Positions 41,929 through 51,300 are shown, counted from the first letter of the stretch. The stretch: DNA of 64,000 bases from JBFWNG01 sp050251195 (GCA_050251195.1 JBFWNG010000005.1:221289-285288), one strand, 5' to 3'. Notes: generated by a model not told the origin, from the sequence alone. Numbers and translations: made by a program.

Positions 41929-42741
41929 TCATCGCTTGCAGATCAGTTCGACTTTCTCGGACCCCTTGGAGAACTGTGCGACCAGGGCTCCCCAACCGCC
42001 CAGACCCATTTCGACTTTGGGTTGGTCAGGTGACGACCCGAGTGCGGGATCGTAACAGACGGTGACATAACCCATGGGCGTTCTCTCTCGTTCTTCGATT
42101 TCGCAATGGGCGAATTCGTAACTCATACCGCCAATCGTAGCTTTAGCGTAGCTGGCGCCCCACATTCCCGCCGCTGGGCTGTTGCCCTGCTCCGTGGTCA
42201 TATCGCCGGTAAAAACTATTTCGTGGGTACCTGTTGTACCTGGCTGATTGATATTGCAGCGGTGATCGGCTTTATATGGGAACAACACTTCTCGTTCCGA
42301 AATCCTTTGGCCGGCCGGAAATACCTCCGCGCAATTTTCTCCCATACCTTCGCGAGCAAGAACAAGAAATCCGTCCTCCGTAAGGGTCACCGCCTCAACA
42401 CACTCGTCGCGCAAGAACATTTGCTTAGTTCTTTCCTTAGGAGTAATGAACGGATCATACACAATGCGATGGGCCGCGAGATCCATTTCAATCATGTAGG
42501 CAATAATAAGGTACGTGTGATGGCATGCAGGCGTTGGGTCTCCTAACAAGGTTTGAATCACCTTGCGGTCCTCCGTAACTTCAATGGACTGGTTACAAGC
42601 CGGATCTTGCAATTTATCAAGAAAATTCTGCAAGTGCTCTTCGTCGGAAATTGGCTCATGGTGGTTAACGTTGGAACCTGCTGTGTCGCACGCTAACGCA
42701 ATAAACGCTGCAGCCATGAGTTGCAAAGGAACTCTTACCAT
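41929..42741 (-). CDS. Lipoprotein of unknown function
   Basis: The 270-residue product has a lipobox ALAC (Cys18). The mature chain begins with an acidic helical part (SDEEHLQNFLDKLQDPACNQ) and has at least seven further Cys (PACHHTY, DECVEAV, ENCAEVF, HRCNINQ, AHCEIEE, TVCYDP, LICKR). The C-terminal half contains VLFPYKADHRCNINQ and is beta-rich. GCGAGG precedes the ATG. It is monocistronic with its own terminator. I do not recognise the family. Confidence 0.75.
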   Translation of the reverse strand: MVRVPLQLMAAAFIALACDTAGSNVNHHEPISDEEHLQNFLDKLQDPACNQSIEVTEDRKVIQTLLGDPTPACHHTYLIIAYMIEMDLAAHRIVYDPFITPKERTKQMFLRDECVEAVTLTEDGFLVLAREGMGENCAEVFPAGQRISEREVLFPYKADHRCNINQPGTTGTHEIVFTGDMTTEQGNSPAAGMWGASYAKATIGGMSYEFAHCEIEERERTPMGYVTVCYDPALGSSPDQPKVEMGLGGWGALVAQFSKGSEKVELICKR

Positions 42742-42874
42742 TCAAAACCTCGCTTTATTTGTTGTGGTGAAATTCGAAAATTTGATTGCCGCCAGCTGAC
42801 GGGCTGAGTTGGGTGGGTTTACCCAAATGTTTCCATTTTGGGAAGACCTGGCTGGCCAGTCAATCGTCAACTTT

Positions 42875-42888
42875 GGCGCTGCAGCGCC
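42875..42888. other. GC-rich 14-bp palindrome in an intergenic gap
   Basis: GGCGCTGCAGCGCC is perfectly palindromic and followed by TTTTCTCTT on the plus strand. It lies between the divergent genes 41929-42741 and 42990-44075, so it is not an obvious terminator for either. It could be a protein-binding site or a relic terminator. Confidence 0.45.
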
Positions 42889-42989
42889 TTTTCTCTTAGC
42901 GTCCAACCCTTGGTAGTCGTTGACTCTGATCTCTCAATTTTAGGTTTTAGAGATTGTTAAATATTTGTAACTCCGTTTAGAATGTCTCC

Positions 42990-44075
42990 ATGGCATTTGC
43001 TCGTTTGAAATCTCTTTATAAACGTCACGAAAAATACGGCGTTATTTTGTTTTTCCTCGCTGGACTGCTTCTGGATGTAGTCCTTCTCGGCCGGATCGAT
43101 TCGCTATTTGATATCGTGCAGCACGCGGTGTACCTCGCCGTCGTCGGCATTTTGCTGACGTTCGAAGTGATTGATGCTCAGGGAAACCTGCGGGTGATCG
43201 GTTTCTTGCAAAAACCTTGGCAATATCGAGAGGAGGCGATCCATTTCCTGCTCGGTGCTCTCCTAAGCGCCTTCACGATTTTTTATTTCAAGAGCGCTTC
43301 TCTTCTAAACTCGTTTTTGTTTTTTGCCGTGATTGTTTTCTTGCTGGTGGCCAACGAGTTGCCAAGTTTTCGCAAGATGGGCTTAAGTATTCGCTTTGTC
43401 CTTTTTTCGGTATGCCTTGTTTCATACTTCTCGTACGTGGTGCCCACCCTTTGGGGCGGTGTCGGTTTCTTCCCTTTTGTGACGGCTCTCGTTCTCTCGG
43501 GCGCTATATTGTACGGCATCTATAAATTTCTCGAGAAGCGCCTTGAAAACAAGGACTCGCTCATTGGTGAAATCGCAATGCCAACCCAGCTCGTCTTTAT
43601 TGTGTTTTTTGTGATGTACGTTTTTCAGTTGATTCCTCCCGTACCGTTGTCGATTAAAAAAATCGGGATCTACCACAATGTCACCAAGACCCCCGCGGGT
43701 CACGAGCTGGCTCACGAGCAACCGTGGTGGAAGATCTGGCGATCTGGCGACCAACACTTCGTCGCCCGCCCCGGCGACAAGATCTATTGTTATTTTAGCG
43801 TTTTTTCGCCGACTGGCTTTGAAGATCAGGTGCAGGTGCGTTGGATGTACGATGGCGCGGACGGTTGGAGTCGCTCGGATGCTATTCCAGTCAAAATAGC
43901 TGGAGGTCGCGACGACGGTTTTAGAGGCTATACCTTCAAGGAAAACTACCAGGAAGGCGAGTGGCAGGTTCGTATCGAAACCATGGATGGGCGGGAAATA
44001 GGCCGTCTTTACTTCGACGTCGTCAAAGACCCCGTGGGCACGATTGAGAGAAAGTTTTTCAAGACTCTCCATTAG
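42990..44075 (+). CDS. Multi-pass membrane protein with C-terminal DUF2914
   Basis: The 361-residue protein has about seven membrane helices in residues 15-245 (GVILFFLAGLLLDVVLLG, AVYLAVVGILLTFEV, ALLSAFTIFYF and others). A C-terminal soluble DUF2914 domain follows (VQVRWMYDGADGWSRSDAI, then FRGYTFKENYQEGEWQVRIE). DUF2914 proteins of this architecture are widespread in Deltaproteobacteria-like groups and uncharacterised; the soluble domain probably faces the periplasm. The ATG at 42990 has no strong ribosome site. A terminator follows at 44119. Confidence 0.85.
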   Translation: MAFARLKSLYKRHEKYGVILFFLAGLLLDVVLLGRIDSLFDIVQHAVYLAVVGILLTFEVIDAQGNLRVIGFLQKPWQYREEAIHFLLGALLSAFTIFYFKSASLLNSFLFFAVIVFLLVANELPSFRKMGLSIRFVLFSVCLVSYFSYVVPTLWGGVGFFPFVTALVLSGAILYGIYKFLEKRLENKDSLIGEIAMPTQLVFIVFFVMYVFQLIPPVPLSIKKIGIYHNVTKTPAGHELAHEQPWWKIWRSGDQHFVARPGDKIYCYFSVFSPTGFEDQVQVRWMYDGADGWSRSDAIPVKIAGGRDDGFRGYTFKENYQEGEWQVRIETMDGREIGRLYFDVVKDPVGTIERKFFKTLH

Positions 44076-44118
44076 GGGACCTCAAAAATACTAAACGGCC
44101 TCAACTCAAACAGAAAAG

Positions 44119-44156
44119 CGCCCCGGGAAATCCCGAGGCGTCTTCTTGTTTTCTTA
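44119..44156 (+). terminator. Rho-independent terminator
   Basis: CGCCCCGGGA (44119-44128) pairs with TCCCGAGGCG (44131-44140) with one mismatch, followed by TCTTCTTGTTTTCTT. It lies 43 bp after the DUF2914 gene. Confidence 0.8.
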
Positions 44157-44590
44157 GGAAATCCTGCGCCGGTGCAGGATTTCGTCGGTTGATAGCCTGA
44201 GTTGATAGAGGGATGTAATCGCTTTGCGATTACATGTTATGACGCCTCCGCCATTACTTATGTGGAAAGTAACGGGGGGCGTCCAAGCGAACTATTCTCT
44301 TAGGCGTTGCCAACGAAGTTTCGGCACATTGAATACAAGGATTCGCTGCCTTTTTGATCATTGCAATACAAGCCTTTCAACGAAATTTCGCTTGCTTAGA
44401 TCTAAAATGTCATGGCACGGAGCAGGCTAACATTTTGGACATGTACAAGAATCACTCCAAACTACTCTGGCCTCGCAAGTGGGCAATGCACGAGTTAGTT
44501 TATAACTTCTAGGAATAGGTTAATACTCACCTTGTATTGGTCTCGTTTTTATTCCGCATGTTAATGTTTAGAGAATTGGCGCCAAAGCCC
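44157..44590. other. Long non-coding gap with two hairpins and a dispersed repeat
   Basis: No convincing coding frame. Contents are a stem ATCCTGC/GCAGGAT (44161-44180), a perfect 10-bp stem ATGTAATCGC/GCGATTACAT with loop TTT (44213-44235), and copy 2 of the 30-bp repeat (44382-44411). It may hold a small RNA or an untranslated leader for the 44616 gene; nothing in it decides. Confidence 0.5.
44382..44411. repeat. Copy 2 of a 30-bp dispersed repeat
   Basis: GAAATTTCGCTTGCTTAGAT / CTAAAATGTC; three differences from 38784-38813, all transitions. Confidence 0.7.
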
Positions 44591-44615
44591 AATGATCATC
44601 TAAAAGGAGATCCAA

Positions 44616-45068
44616 ATGGTATCAATCGCTCAAAGAAGTCTTCCAAACGCTCTAAAAAGTGTAGTTCTTTTGGCTTCGCTCGCGAGCACATCTGCCGTTC
44701 TAGCAAATCACAGCTCGCAAACGCGGCCAAATTGTGATCAAACGCCGTCTATTTATCAAAATAACGAAGGCGAGTTTCTATTCTGTAGTTCTGACGGACG
44801 AGTATCTTTTTTTCTTATCCGCGCCACACGTGAGCTTCCCTATACCGTGTATTACTCTGTAGACAATACCGCTAGCCTCGAAGGTGAGATTAGGATTTTC
44901 TCCAATGAAGAATTTTATAGCCCCATAATCGATGTTGGATTGCAGATGCGGGATGGAAAAGAATACTTTGTTATTCTCCATGAGGATTCTCGGTATGATA
45001 TTGTCCGCACAGTTGACGGGCTAACTCATCAGCAGCCTAGAGAATGCGGTCATACGACCTGCCTCTAA
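44616..45068 (+). CDS. Small secreted protein ending in CxxxxCL
   Basis: The 150-residue product has a signal peptide (likely cleaved after SAVLA) and a short beta-rich mature chain (SFFLIRATRELPYTVYYSVD). It ends ECGHTTCL. The AAGGAG site is 6 bases upstream. It is the first of three same-strand secreted genes with 54-bp gaps (44616, 45123, 46083), each with its own strong ribosome site; they are probably one operon. No family was recognised. Confidence 0.75.
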   Translation: MVSIAQRSLPNALKSVVLLASLASTSAVLANHSSQTRPNCDQTPSIYQNNEGEFLFCSSDGRVSFFLIRATRELPYTVYYSVDNTASLEGEIRIFSNEEFYSPIIDVGLQMRDGKEYFVILHEDSRYDIVRTVDGLTHQQPRECGHTTCL

Positions 45069-45122
45069 AAGACCAGATCGGATTTGGTTTCAAAATCAAA
45101 CAGCCTAAAAGGAGAATTATTT

Positions 45123-46028
45123 ATGAACTTAACACGAGCAAACATTGCCGTACTAGCCGTTTTTGGCTTGATGAGCCAAGGAGGATTCGCGTTCCCTAAA
45201 TGCCCTGAAGTATCGAACGATGGAATTCACCGTTGCCAACCCGAAATTTTGAGATTGGCTGTGGAAGATGCGTCCAGTCTGGGCAGCGATGGCGGAGAGA
45301 TCATTACACCCGCAGAACGAGCGGAAATTGATGACCTAGCACACTCTATTCCAAATAGTATGCAGGCCGAATTTGCGAGTCAGCGTTTCAAATTCGTCGC
45401 TCGTTATCAAGGATATAATCTGAGCGATTTGGCCGGGACCCGAGATCGGGAAGATGGAGTATTGGATGAGTTGTTGGCGGACGCTACTCAACTCGAAAGT
45501 GAAGACGGTAAAGCGGTGGGCGAGCAAGAATTCGTCAACATAGCGATTGAGGCGTTACGCAGGGATAAAGATGATTTTCTTCTGGATCATTTTTTCCTTT
45601 ATTTTGAAAAACCATCCGAGCTGAGTCCATTGGCGCAGTTGCAACGCGACATCTTGGGCACCGTTGTTACAATAACACACCCTTTTTTCATTTATAACAC
45701 TGCCGCCTTAGCAACGACAAAAGAAGAAGGGGCAAGAATACGCGCTGACGATAAAAATACCGCAGCAGCTGATTTTGTGAGCGCAAAAATTGATGCTGCG
45801 CGAATGAATCCTCTTTCACCTGGCGGAGAGCTAGTAGGTTTTGAGGAGCTCCTGGATATTATCGAGGGACTTCGAGAGGAGTATGGTCCTGCTATGGGCG
45901 GATGGCTTGCCGCCAATCGTCTCTGGGAGCAAAGGGCGGTTATGGATCAGTATGCCAGGCGAGGAGTGTCCGACTATTGGACCAATATTGCTCCAGAACC
46001 ATCTTGCCGGATCATAAGCTGCCTCTAG
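45123..46028 (+). CDS. Secreted mostly helical protein ending in CxxxxCL
   Basis: The 301-residue product has a signal peptide (MNLTRANIAVLAVFGLMSQG, cleavage near GGFA). The mature chain is helical and acidic (ITPAERAEIDDLAHSIPNSM, DREDGVLDELLADATQLES) and ends PSCRIISCL, the same C-x4-C-Leu ending as the preceding gene. The start at 45123 has AAGGAG upstream. It is the middle gene of the three-gene secreted cluster. Function unknown. Confidence 0.75.
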   Translation: MNLTRANIAVLAVFGLMSQGGFAFPKCPEVSNDGIHRCQPEILRLAVEDASSLGSDGGEIITPAERAEIDDLAHSIPNSMQAEFASQRFKFVARYQGYNLSDLAGTRDREDGVLDELLADATQLESEDGKAVGEQEFVNIAIEALRRDKDDFLLDHFFLYFEKPSELSPLAQLQRDILGTVVTITHPFFIYNTAALATTKEEGARIRADDKNTAAADFVSAKIDAARMNPLSPGGELVGFEELLDIIEGLREEYGPAMGGWLAANRLWEQRAVMDQYARRGVSDYWTNIAPEPSCRIISCL

Positions 46029-46082
46029 CTTGGAAATAGGAAAAGAAAAACTTCAGTCTTAAAATCTTCAGGGAGGTTTAAA

Positions 46083-46784
46083 ATGTTGAAAAGAATTGTG
46101 TTGGTTCTAACTGTCCTGGGAGTATGCCCGAATCTCAATGCCAGAACTATTGACTGTAATAGACAGCAATGTAGAAGCTTAGGTTTAAACAGTACGGGCC
46201 AAGTTCAGCTTTTTGAAGTTGCCGATACCGATTCAAAATTTCTGGCGATTCAGATAAACGGAGGGAGAACATTTTCAATCGATGTTTTCGAAGACGGCTG
46301 TCCCTTGGACTATCCAGATTGCGCTCCGGATCGAGCGGGACTTATTAGCGCCAGATTTACGGTTGTAAAGGGCTATGAGGTGATCGAAGCCCAATATGAT
46401 GGAAATCGAGCAAGATTCTCGTTGTGCGGCACAGATTTCGGAGAGGATTTTCTGGCGGGACCAGCAGTTGATTTGACCAGATGGCCTGAGGGATTTCTCC
46501 CGGATGGGGCGACTTCCTTTAAGATTACGAGGGCTGGGAACCGCATCGGTTTGATCAATGGGAGCGGTCGTCTCATTGAGTCGTTTTATGTCCCGAATCT
46601 TATCGAGGCAGGTTTTGCCCTCGTGCGATATCCGAGAGGCGGAGTCTCAGAAGCTTTAGTTTTCAGAACAACGGAAGGTCCGAAAGCCGTTCATCCAAGT
46701 TATGACGATGTTTTACCTCTCCGTGTCTTACCAACCGGCGAGGTCGACTTGGAAGCGCATTTCAACTGCCTCGCAGGACGATAG
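46083..46784 (+). CDS. Secreted beta-rich protein, unknown
   Basis: The 233-residue product has a signal peptide (MLKRIVLVLTVLGVCPNLNA). Near its mature N-terminus it carries DCNRQQC, again a C-x4-C pair, plus DGCPLDYPDCAPD and a late FNCLAGR. The rest is beta-rich (FLAIQINGGRTFSIDVFED). GGGAGG precedes the ATG. It is the last gene of the cluster and is followed by a hairpin at 46805. No family was recognised. Confidence 0.75.
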   Translation: MLKRIVLVLTVLGVCPNLNARTIDCNRQQCRSLGLNSTGQVQLFEVADTDSKFLAIQINGGRTFSIDVFEDGCPLDYPDCAPDRAGLISARFTVVKGYEVIEAQYDGNRARFSLCGTDFGEDFLAGPAVDLTRWPEGFLPDGATSFKITRAGNRIGLINGSGRLIESFYVPNLIEAGFALVRYPRGGVSEALVFRTTEGPKAVHPSYDDVLPLRVLPTGEVDLEAHFNCLAGR

Positions 46785-46804
46785 AGATGAATTGAGGCAA
46801 TGAG

Positions 46805-46834
46805 AATGAGGGTGGCCCTTTCCTGACCCTCATT
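46805..46834 (+). terminator. Hairpin after the three-gene secreted cluster
   Basis: AATGAGGGT (46805-46813) pairs perfectly with ACCCTCATT (46826-46834); no T-run follows. The remaining gap to 47186 (about 350 bp) is AT-rich toward its right end and shows no convincing gene; it probably carries the promoter for 47187. Confidence 0.55.
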
Positions 46835-47186
46835 GTGCTCGGACAGACTCAATTGCTTTGCAAATTCCGCTGTTGTGATCGATCGTGTGAAGATGTTCTT
46901 TAAGAGTTCGATATGTCGGTTATTGGTTTTTATCTACCGACGTTTTGAAAAGCCGACAAGCGGCCCATGTTGGGCAGTAACAACGACAGCCAGAAAATTG
47001 TCCAGTCACATCAATTGGTTGCAAAAATCCAGACATTTTGAAAAAATGGTCACTCCGACTCGATTAAACAAATGTTAAGTCTATGTATTTTATGACTATT
47101 GTTGCTTTTATCAAGGTCGAAACACGGAATGCCGATAAGACCCTGATAGGACAATATCTGCATTTGGTTTCATTTAGATGGGAATA

Positions 47187-47912
47187 ATGATGGAAACTAA
47201 AATGTTACCGATTGTTAAGGCTCTATCAATTGCGCTGGTTGGCTTGGTCTTGGTTTGCTGCGGTAAGGGATCGAAAGATGGAGGTCGGGCTTATTCCGGA
47301 GCCTCGAATACAGTTGCCAGTGAGGAAAATCCAAACACAACTAAACCTTCTTCGGAACTACCAAAGGAAGAAAAAAAGACTGTTACCGTGGCTGAGTTTG
47401 AGGAATTGATTGGTGGCGTTTGGGAGGAAAAAAATAAGTGTTACGAATATGCCGCTTTTCGAGGCATTTGGAATATAAGAACCCTCGAATACAAAGATAA
47501 AAAACGTGTTACTGTTGTTCAATCCTTTACCGACTCTGGCTGCCAGCAGATAAGGTCAACTTCCGTTATAGAGGACAGTTTTGCTTTAGGAGCGGTTGCG
47601 CCCTATCTGAATGTATCGATGGGTTTTGAAATTGATCACGTACATTTATCACACAAAACCACTCTAAATACGCAGGCTCTTGTCGACGAATATAACGCAA
47701 AAATGCAATACGGTTACGGAGATTGGGCCCTGAACGTGACAAAGGATATTACTGGACGTGGAGGATTGTCTCCGGCTGGTTCATTGTATTATGACGTTAT
47801 GGCCATTGTGGACGGATATTTGACCTTTGGATCGTACGAATCAGGAGACGGACAATCTTCCGTTACGCGACCAAAAGAACTTGAAAATGATTATTTCTAT
47901 ATCAAAAAATAA
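47187..47912 (+). CDS. Lipoprotein of unknown function
   Basis: About 241 residues starting MMETKMLPIVKALSIALVGL with lipobox LVCC/CG. A Ser/Thr/Pro/Glu-rich tether reaches residue 65, and then comes a compact domain beginning VAEFEELIGGVWEEKNKCYE. Paired Cys occur in NKCYEY and SGCQQI. The opening GVWEE...C(Y) followed by beta strands recalls lipocalin-like lipoproteins, but this is weak. GGGA lies just upstream of the ATG pair. It is monocistronic. Confidence 0.72.
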   Translation: MMETKMLPIVKALSIALVGLVLVCCGKGSKDGGRAYSGASNTVASEENPNTTKPSSELPKEEKKTVTVAEFEELIGGVWEEKNKCYEYAAFRGIWNIRTLEYKDKKRVTVVQSFTDSGCQQIRSTSVIEDSFALGAVAPYLNVSMGFEIDHVHLSHKTTLNTQALVDEYNAKMQYGYGDWALNVTKDITGRGGLSPAGSLYYDVMAIVDGYLTFGSYESGDGQSSVTRPKELENDYFYIKK

Positions 47913-47927
47913 GCATGCCTTAACGGT

Positions 47928-48222
47928 TAGTCACACAGATCTGCTTTGTTCTTTTCCACGAAAGCTGGGATGCTTTCATAAACGCCCGTCATCATTTTAG
48001 CCTCGCGGGAACCGTAGCAGTTAATGGCATTTTCCAGGAGACAGGGTCTAGCTCCTTCAGAGCACTTACGGTATCATACTCGATCCATCCGTTTATGACA
48101 GTTCCGGGGTAGCATTCTGCAACGGAAAACCACTTCAACAGGCGAAAAATTCCTGTTCCTTCGCTCAAAAAAATAGGACAATAATTAAAACAAAACACCA
48201 AAGTTGGGAATATCTCATGCAC
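47928..48222 (-). pseudogene. Possible decayed small secreted-protein gene
   Basis: On the minus strand one frame reads protein-like text ending in ECYPGTVINGWIEYDTVSAL then PVSW before running out. A second frame, open from 48074 to a TAA at 47928, reads CLLENAINCYGSREAKMM, then TGVYESIPAFVEKNKADLCD. The two would join by one frame change near 48045-48080 into a Cys-rich secreted-type protein. The 5' end overlaps the start of the next CxxCH gene. No homologue is recognised, so this could also be chance. Confidence 0.35.
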
Positions 48223-49788
48223 CTCGCGACCGCGCTGATCCTTTCATCTTTTTTCCTAAGTGGCTGCAAACCTCGCGACAGTGATTCTACAACCAAGGAT
48301 ACTCAAGCCCATTTATGTGAGCTTCGACTAAAGCCAGGCCAGGCTCCGTCGGACATCATTGCCAAAGCTGCGGAAGCCGGCTGCAATACTGATCCAGAAA
48401 CCATGCTTGGCGCAATGAATTGCAAACATGGGGGACGAACTATCATTGCAGAAAATGACCGCAGCCAATCACCAAGAACAATTGACATGTTCGAATGCGG
48501 ATCTAAGGATGAACAAGTGATGGATAACTTGGTCTTCTTTTCCCATCCGAATGAAATGCTCACGGGTGATAGTAATTCGGGCGCTCTAAACTTTTATAAG
48601 TATGAAGAGTCAGGACTTGTCTTTAAAGGAAATTCCTTTGCCCCCGACAATGAATGCCGCCGATGTCATGTTACCGGTGGCATGGTCATGAAAGAATTAA
48701 TCTTGCCTTGGCGAAACTGGCTGGTTAACGCTTTCTCTGCAGCAACCCCAGAAGATCAGGCCTGGGTTGGCGTAGGCCCCGATGGAAACCCTCGCACGGT
48801 CCTTACCGGGGCTGCTATGGAACAGTTTGTACATATGGCGAACGTCGGTGTAGCGATCGAATACAAAAAGGCTTTACGCCAGCAAATTCCAGAACTCCAG
48901 ACTGAAACCTTAAAAGACGTCACGAAAGGAATCTTTTGTACGCCAGAGATTAACCTGAATACGAAAATGGATGAAGCGCCCGCTAATAATTCACAAATAC
49001 CCGTGCCATTTGATTCATTTGGAGGACTCCTTTCTTCGTTATTTTTCGACTTCAGGAGTGATTCTCTGGTGACTTCGAAGGCACCCGGCGAATCCGAGTT
49101 CACAGAGTATTTAACCAGCAATAATATCAAGCCAAACAAGATTGTTGCTATTCCAACTGTTGGCGACGGAATTGCATCGAAGAACAGGTTCCTTGCAAGA
49201 TCCGAAGATGAAGGTCAATTAGGACCACCATCAATTCAGAAGGAATTTGTGTCAAGCGGCCTTCCTCTAGTTGAGAAGGAGCTTCTGTTGGCAGCCAAGT
49301 TTACAGATTTTCCTAATCCTATCTTCTCCAAAAAACGCTGCTCCATCTGGAAGCATATCCCCGAAAAGCCAATGCGGGGTCTTGATACGCCGGCGAAAGT
49401 CACCGGGGCCATCGAGAGCTCTCTTGCCGTTGTCAACGAACCAGGGACCCAGGAGTTTCTCGCCAACTTGAAGGCGGCACATCAAGACATAAGCGATTTC
49501 AAGGCTCAAGTTAATGCAAAACAAAAACAGTTCGTGGAGAAATGTAAAGATTCTTCGAGCGCATTCAGGAACGTGGACCAGGTCTATCGACTCCTGCGAG
49601 CTAAAACTATTCCTTTGCTCCAAAAGGAGAATCTTCGCTATTTTGAAAAAGTTGCGGTTGTTGAACATTTTCCGAACACCGAAAATTCACCATCTAAAGT
49701 ATTCCCGGAGTATCAAGAAATCATCGATGGTAAGTATGCCGCCGATGAAGGTTTAGGTTTAGATGAGTTTTGCAAGTTGACATTGTAG
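48217..49788 (+). CDS. Large CxxCH lipoprotein (family copy 4)
   Basis: The 523-residue product has a lipobox LSGC (Cys17). CRRCH at residues 147-151 is followed by VTGGMVMKELILPWRNW. The family blocks are present: GCNTDPETML, PRTIDMF, FFSHPNEML, FYKYEESGLVFKGNSF, LKDVTKGIFC, FSKKRCSIW, KVAVVEHFP and NSPSKVFPEYQEIIDGKYA, ending EFCKLTL. In the haem region MGGM is replaced by TGGM, so Met157 or Met159 would have to serve as ligand if there is one. A GGGA site lies 8 bases before the ATG. It is monocistronic. Confidence 0.82.
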   Translation: MHLATALILSSFFLSGCKPRDSDSTTKDTQAHLCELRLKPGQAPSDIIAKAAEAGCNTDPETMLGAMNCKHGGRTIIAENDRSQSPRTIDMFECGSKDEQVMDNLVFFSHPNEMLTGDSNSGALNFYKYEESGLVFKGNSFAPDNECRRCHVTGGMVMKELILPWRNWLVNAFSAATPEDQAWVGVGPDGNPRTVLTGAAMEQFVHMANVGVAIEYKKALRQQIPELQTETLKDVTKGIFCTPEINLNTKMDEAPANNSQIPVPFDSFGGLLSSLFFDFRSDSLVTSKAPGESEFTEYLTSNNIKPNKIVAIPTVGDGIASKNRFLARSEDEGQLGPPSIQKEFVSSGLPLVEKELLLAAKFTDFPNPIFSKKRCSIWKHIPEKPMRGLDTPAKVTGAIESSLAVVNEPGTQEFLANLKAAHQDISDFKAQVNAKQKQFVEKCKDSSSAFRNVDQVYRLLRAKTIPLLQKENLRYFEKVAVVEHFPNTENSPSKVFPEYQEIIDGKYAADEGLGLDEFCKLTL

Positions 49789-50133
49789 ACGTAGGATTGA
49801 CTTTCTCATAACGCCAAATCCAATCCATGAAGCCAAAATTTGACTTGGTACAGCTTTTCGGACCTGGCGTCAGTAACAAGAGCTAGGATCCGCAGTTGTC
49901 CGTCGCCAAAAATATAGTCATGAAGAGAAATTTATCCTTTCCTGAGACTGCATCGGAGATAAACGCGCTAAAAGATGTGGTGAAATATATTTGTCGAATG
50001 TTTATTGAATCCCCCGGGATTCCCGCAGAGGCCCCCGAGGCTGAGCCAGAGGATTTGTCGAAGAAAATATGTTATTATTATTTTGTGCCTTTCCCTTTAC
50101 AGAAGCAGATAAAAATCTTTGATGAGGACAAGA
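49789..50133. other. Intergenic gap without a supported gene
   Basis: About 345 bp. It contains a GAATCCC/GGGATTC hairpin near 50007-50022 and an AT-rich section before the next start. One open frame here (49896-50189) has no ribosome site, overlaps the next gene and is not accepted. Confidence 0.5.
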
Positions 50134-51084
50134 ATGAAATTGAAACTAGTTGTCTCAATGCTATTTTTCAGCAGCTTGTTTTCATGTAAAAGCCGTACGA
50201 CTTCTGATACATCTGGGATAGTAGTTCCTCCACAGTACGTCTGGCCGTCCAGCAAAATAACCATTTGCTGGGAAAAGCCTGGCTTCGAGAATGAAAAAGC
50301 TGTGATAAAAGAAACGGTCGAACAGGAATTCCACGCTAAGACGAATGTCCGTTATGTTGGATGGAAGCTCTGTTCAGGAGAGGTAAATGAACTAAAAATA
50401 GTAATTACTCCTGATGCAGGCGGCAATGGAGCATCGGCTTCTGCTGAGGGATACCGACCACCTCCTTTCAAAAATTATGTTGAGGTTTCGACCTTTGCGG
50501 GCGAAAAGAGGCAAACTTGTCTCAAATCAGAAGAAATGCTAAAGATTTGTATGAATAACGCGATTATTCATGAATTTGGCCACAGCCTTGGCTTAATCCA
50601 TGAGCAAGTTCATCATGACAGTCTTTGCAAAATAGCAACAACGACGATGGTACCAAATCCGAGAGAGGTAGGAGCTTACGATCCAGACTCTGTGATGAAC
50701 TATTGTAATGTTAATTTCTATAAAAAGTCACTGTCTCTCACTCCTGGCGACGTCGCATCCATTAATTATTTGTACCCAGAGAGCAATTCAAATTCGGAGG
50801 AAAGTTCGGGCGCCAGCTTGTCAAGAGGGAAATATCGGTCCGACCACCCTTGTCTTTTTTACATAGTGCCCAATTATGATGGCTCCATCCTAAAAACAGT
50901 TAAATTGTATTCCTGCATTAGTACGAGTATGCCCAGCAATGAGGTAAAAACATTTCAGTGTGAAGGCGAAGGGAAGTGCGTCGCCCCAACTACGGATCGA
51001 ATCGAAGTAACCGGCGAGGGGCAATTTGTCTTCATTGCGCCAAACGGCGAGTCGTGGACCTATACCTTCATAGGCGACGAGTGA
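50134..51084 (+). CDS. Astacin-like (metzincin) metalloprotease lipoprotein
   Basis: The 316-residue product has a lipobox LFSC (Cys18). HEFGHSLGLIHE at residues 146-157 fits HExxHxxGxxHE, the zinc signature of astacin-type metzincins, and DSVMNYC (185-191) is the Met-turn. Behind it, LTPGDVASINYLYP is the usual closing helix of this fold. A 100-residue Cys-containing C-terminal beta-domain (HPCLFYIVPNYDG ... TFQCEGEGKCVAP) follows. GAGG precedes the ATG at 50134. It is predicted to be a surface protease. Confidence 0.88.
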   Translation: MKLKLVVSMLFFSSLFSCKSRTTSDTSGIVVPPQYVWPSSKITICWEKPGFENEKAVIKETVEQEFHAKTNVRYVGWKLCSGEVNELKIVITPDAGGNGASASAEGYRPPPFKNYVEVSTFAGEKRQTCLKSEEMLKICMNNAIIHEFGHSLGLIHEQVHHDSLCKIATTTMVPNPREVGAYDPDSVMNYCNVNFYKKSLSLTPGDVASINYLYPESNSNSEESSGASLSRGKYRSDHPCLFYIVPNYDGSILKTVKLYSCISTSMPSNEVKTFQCEGEGKCVAPTTDRIEVTGEGQFVFIAPNGESWTYTFIGDE

Positions 51085-51300
51085 GTAGACACGTCTGTGA
51101 TTCATCTGTGATCCACCTGCAGATCTCCAGAGCATTTCCTCTTTCAGTTTCAATATTTTATACGCTATTCTGACGTACCAGATACCTCCTTGCACAGCGT
51201 TTGCCTTGCATTTCGAGTCGCCGCGTGAGAGCATTATTCCTTAAACTACCGCATGTACGACTGAGTAATGGTTCTGCACGATATCTTCGATGGGTGATCT

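Noticed and set aside
42875..42888. GGCGCTGCAGCGCC as a terminator
   Set aside because: It lies between divergent genes, so no upstream transcript on the plus strand would need it; listed only as a palindrome.
46833..47078. 81-residue plus-strand frame in the gap after the secreted cluster
   Set aside because: No ribosome site; composition is unlike neighbouring genes and there is no signal or family pattern.
49896..50189. 97-residue plus-strand frame
   Set aside because: It overlaps the astacin-like gene start in another frame; no ribosome site.
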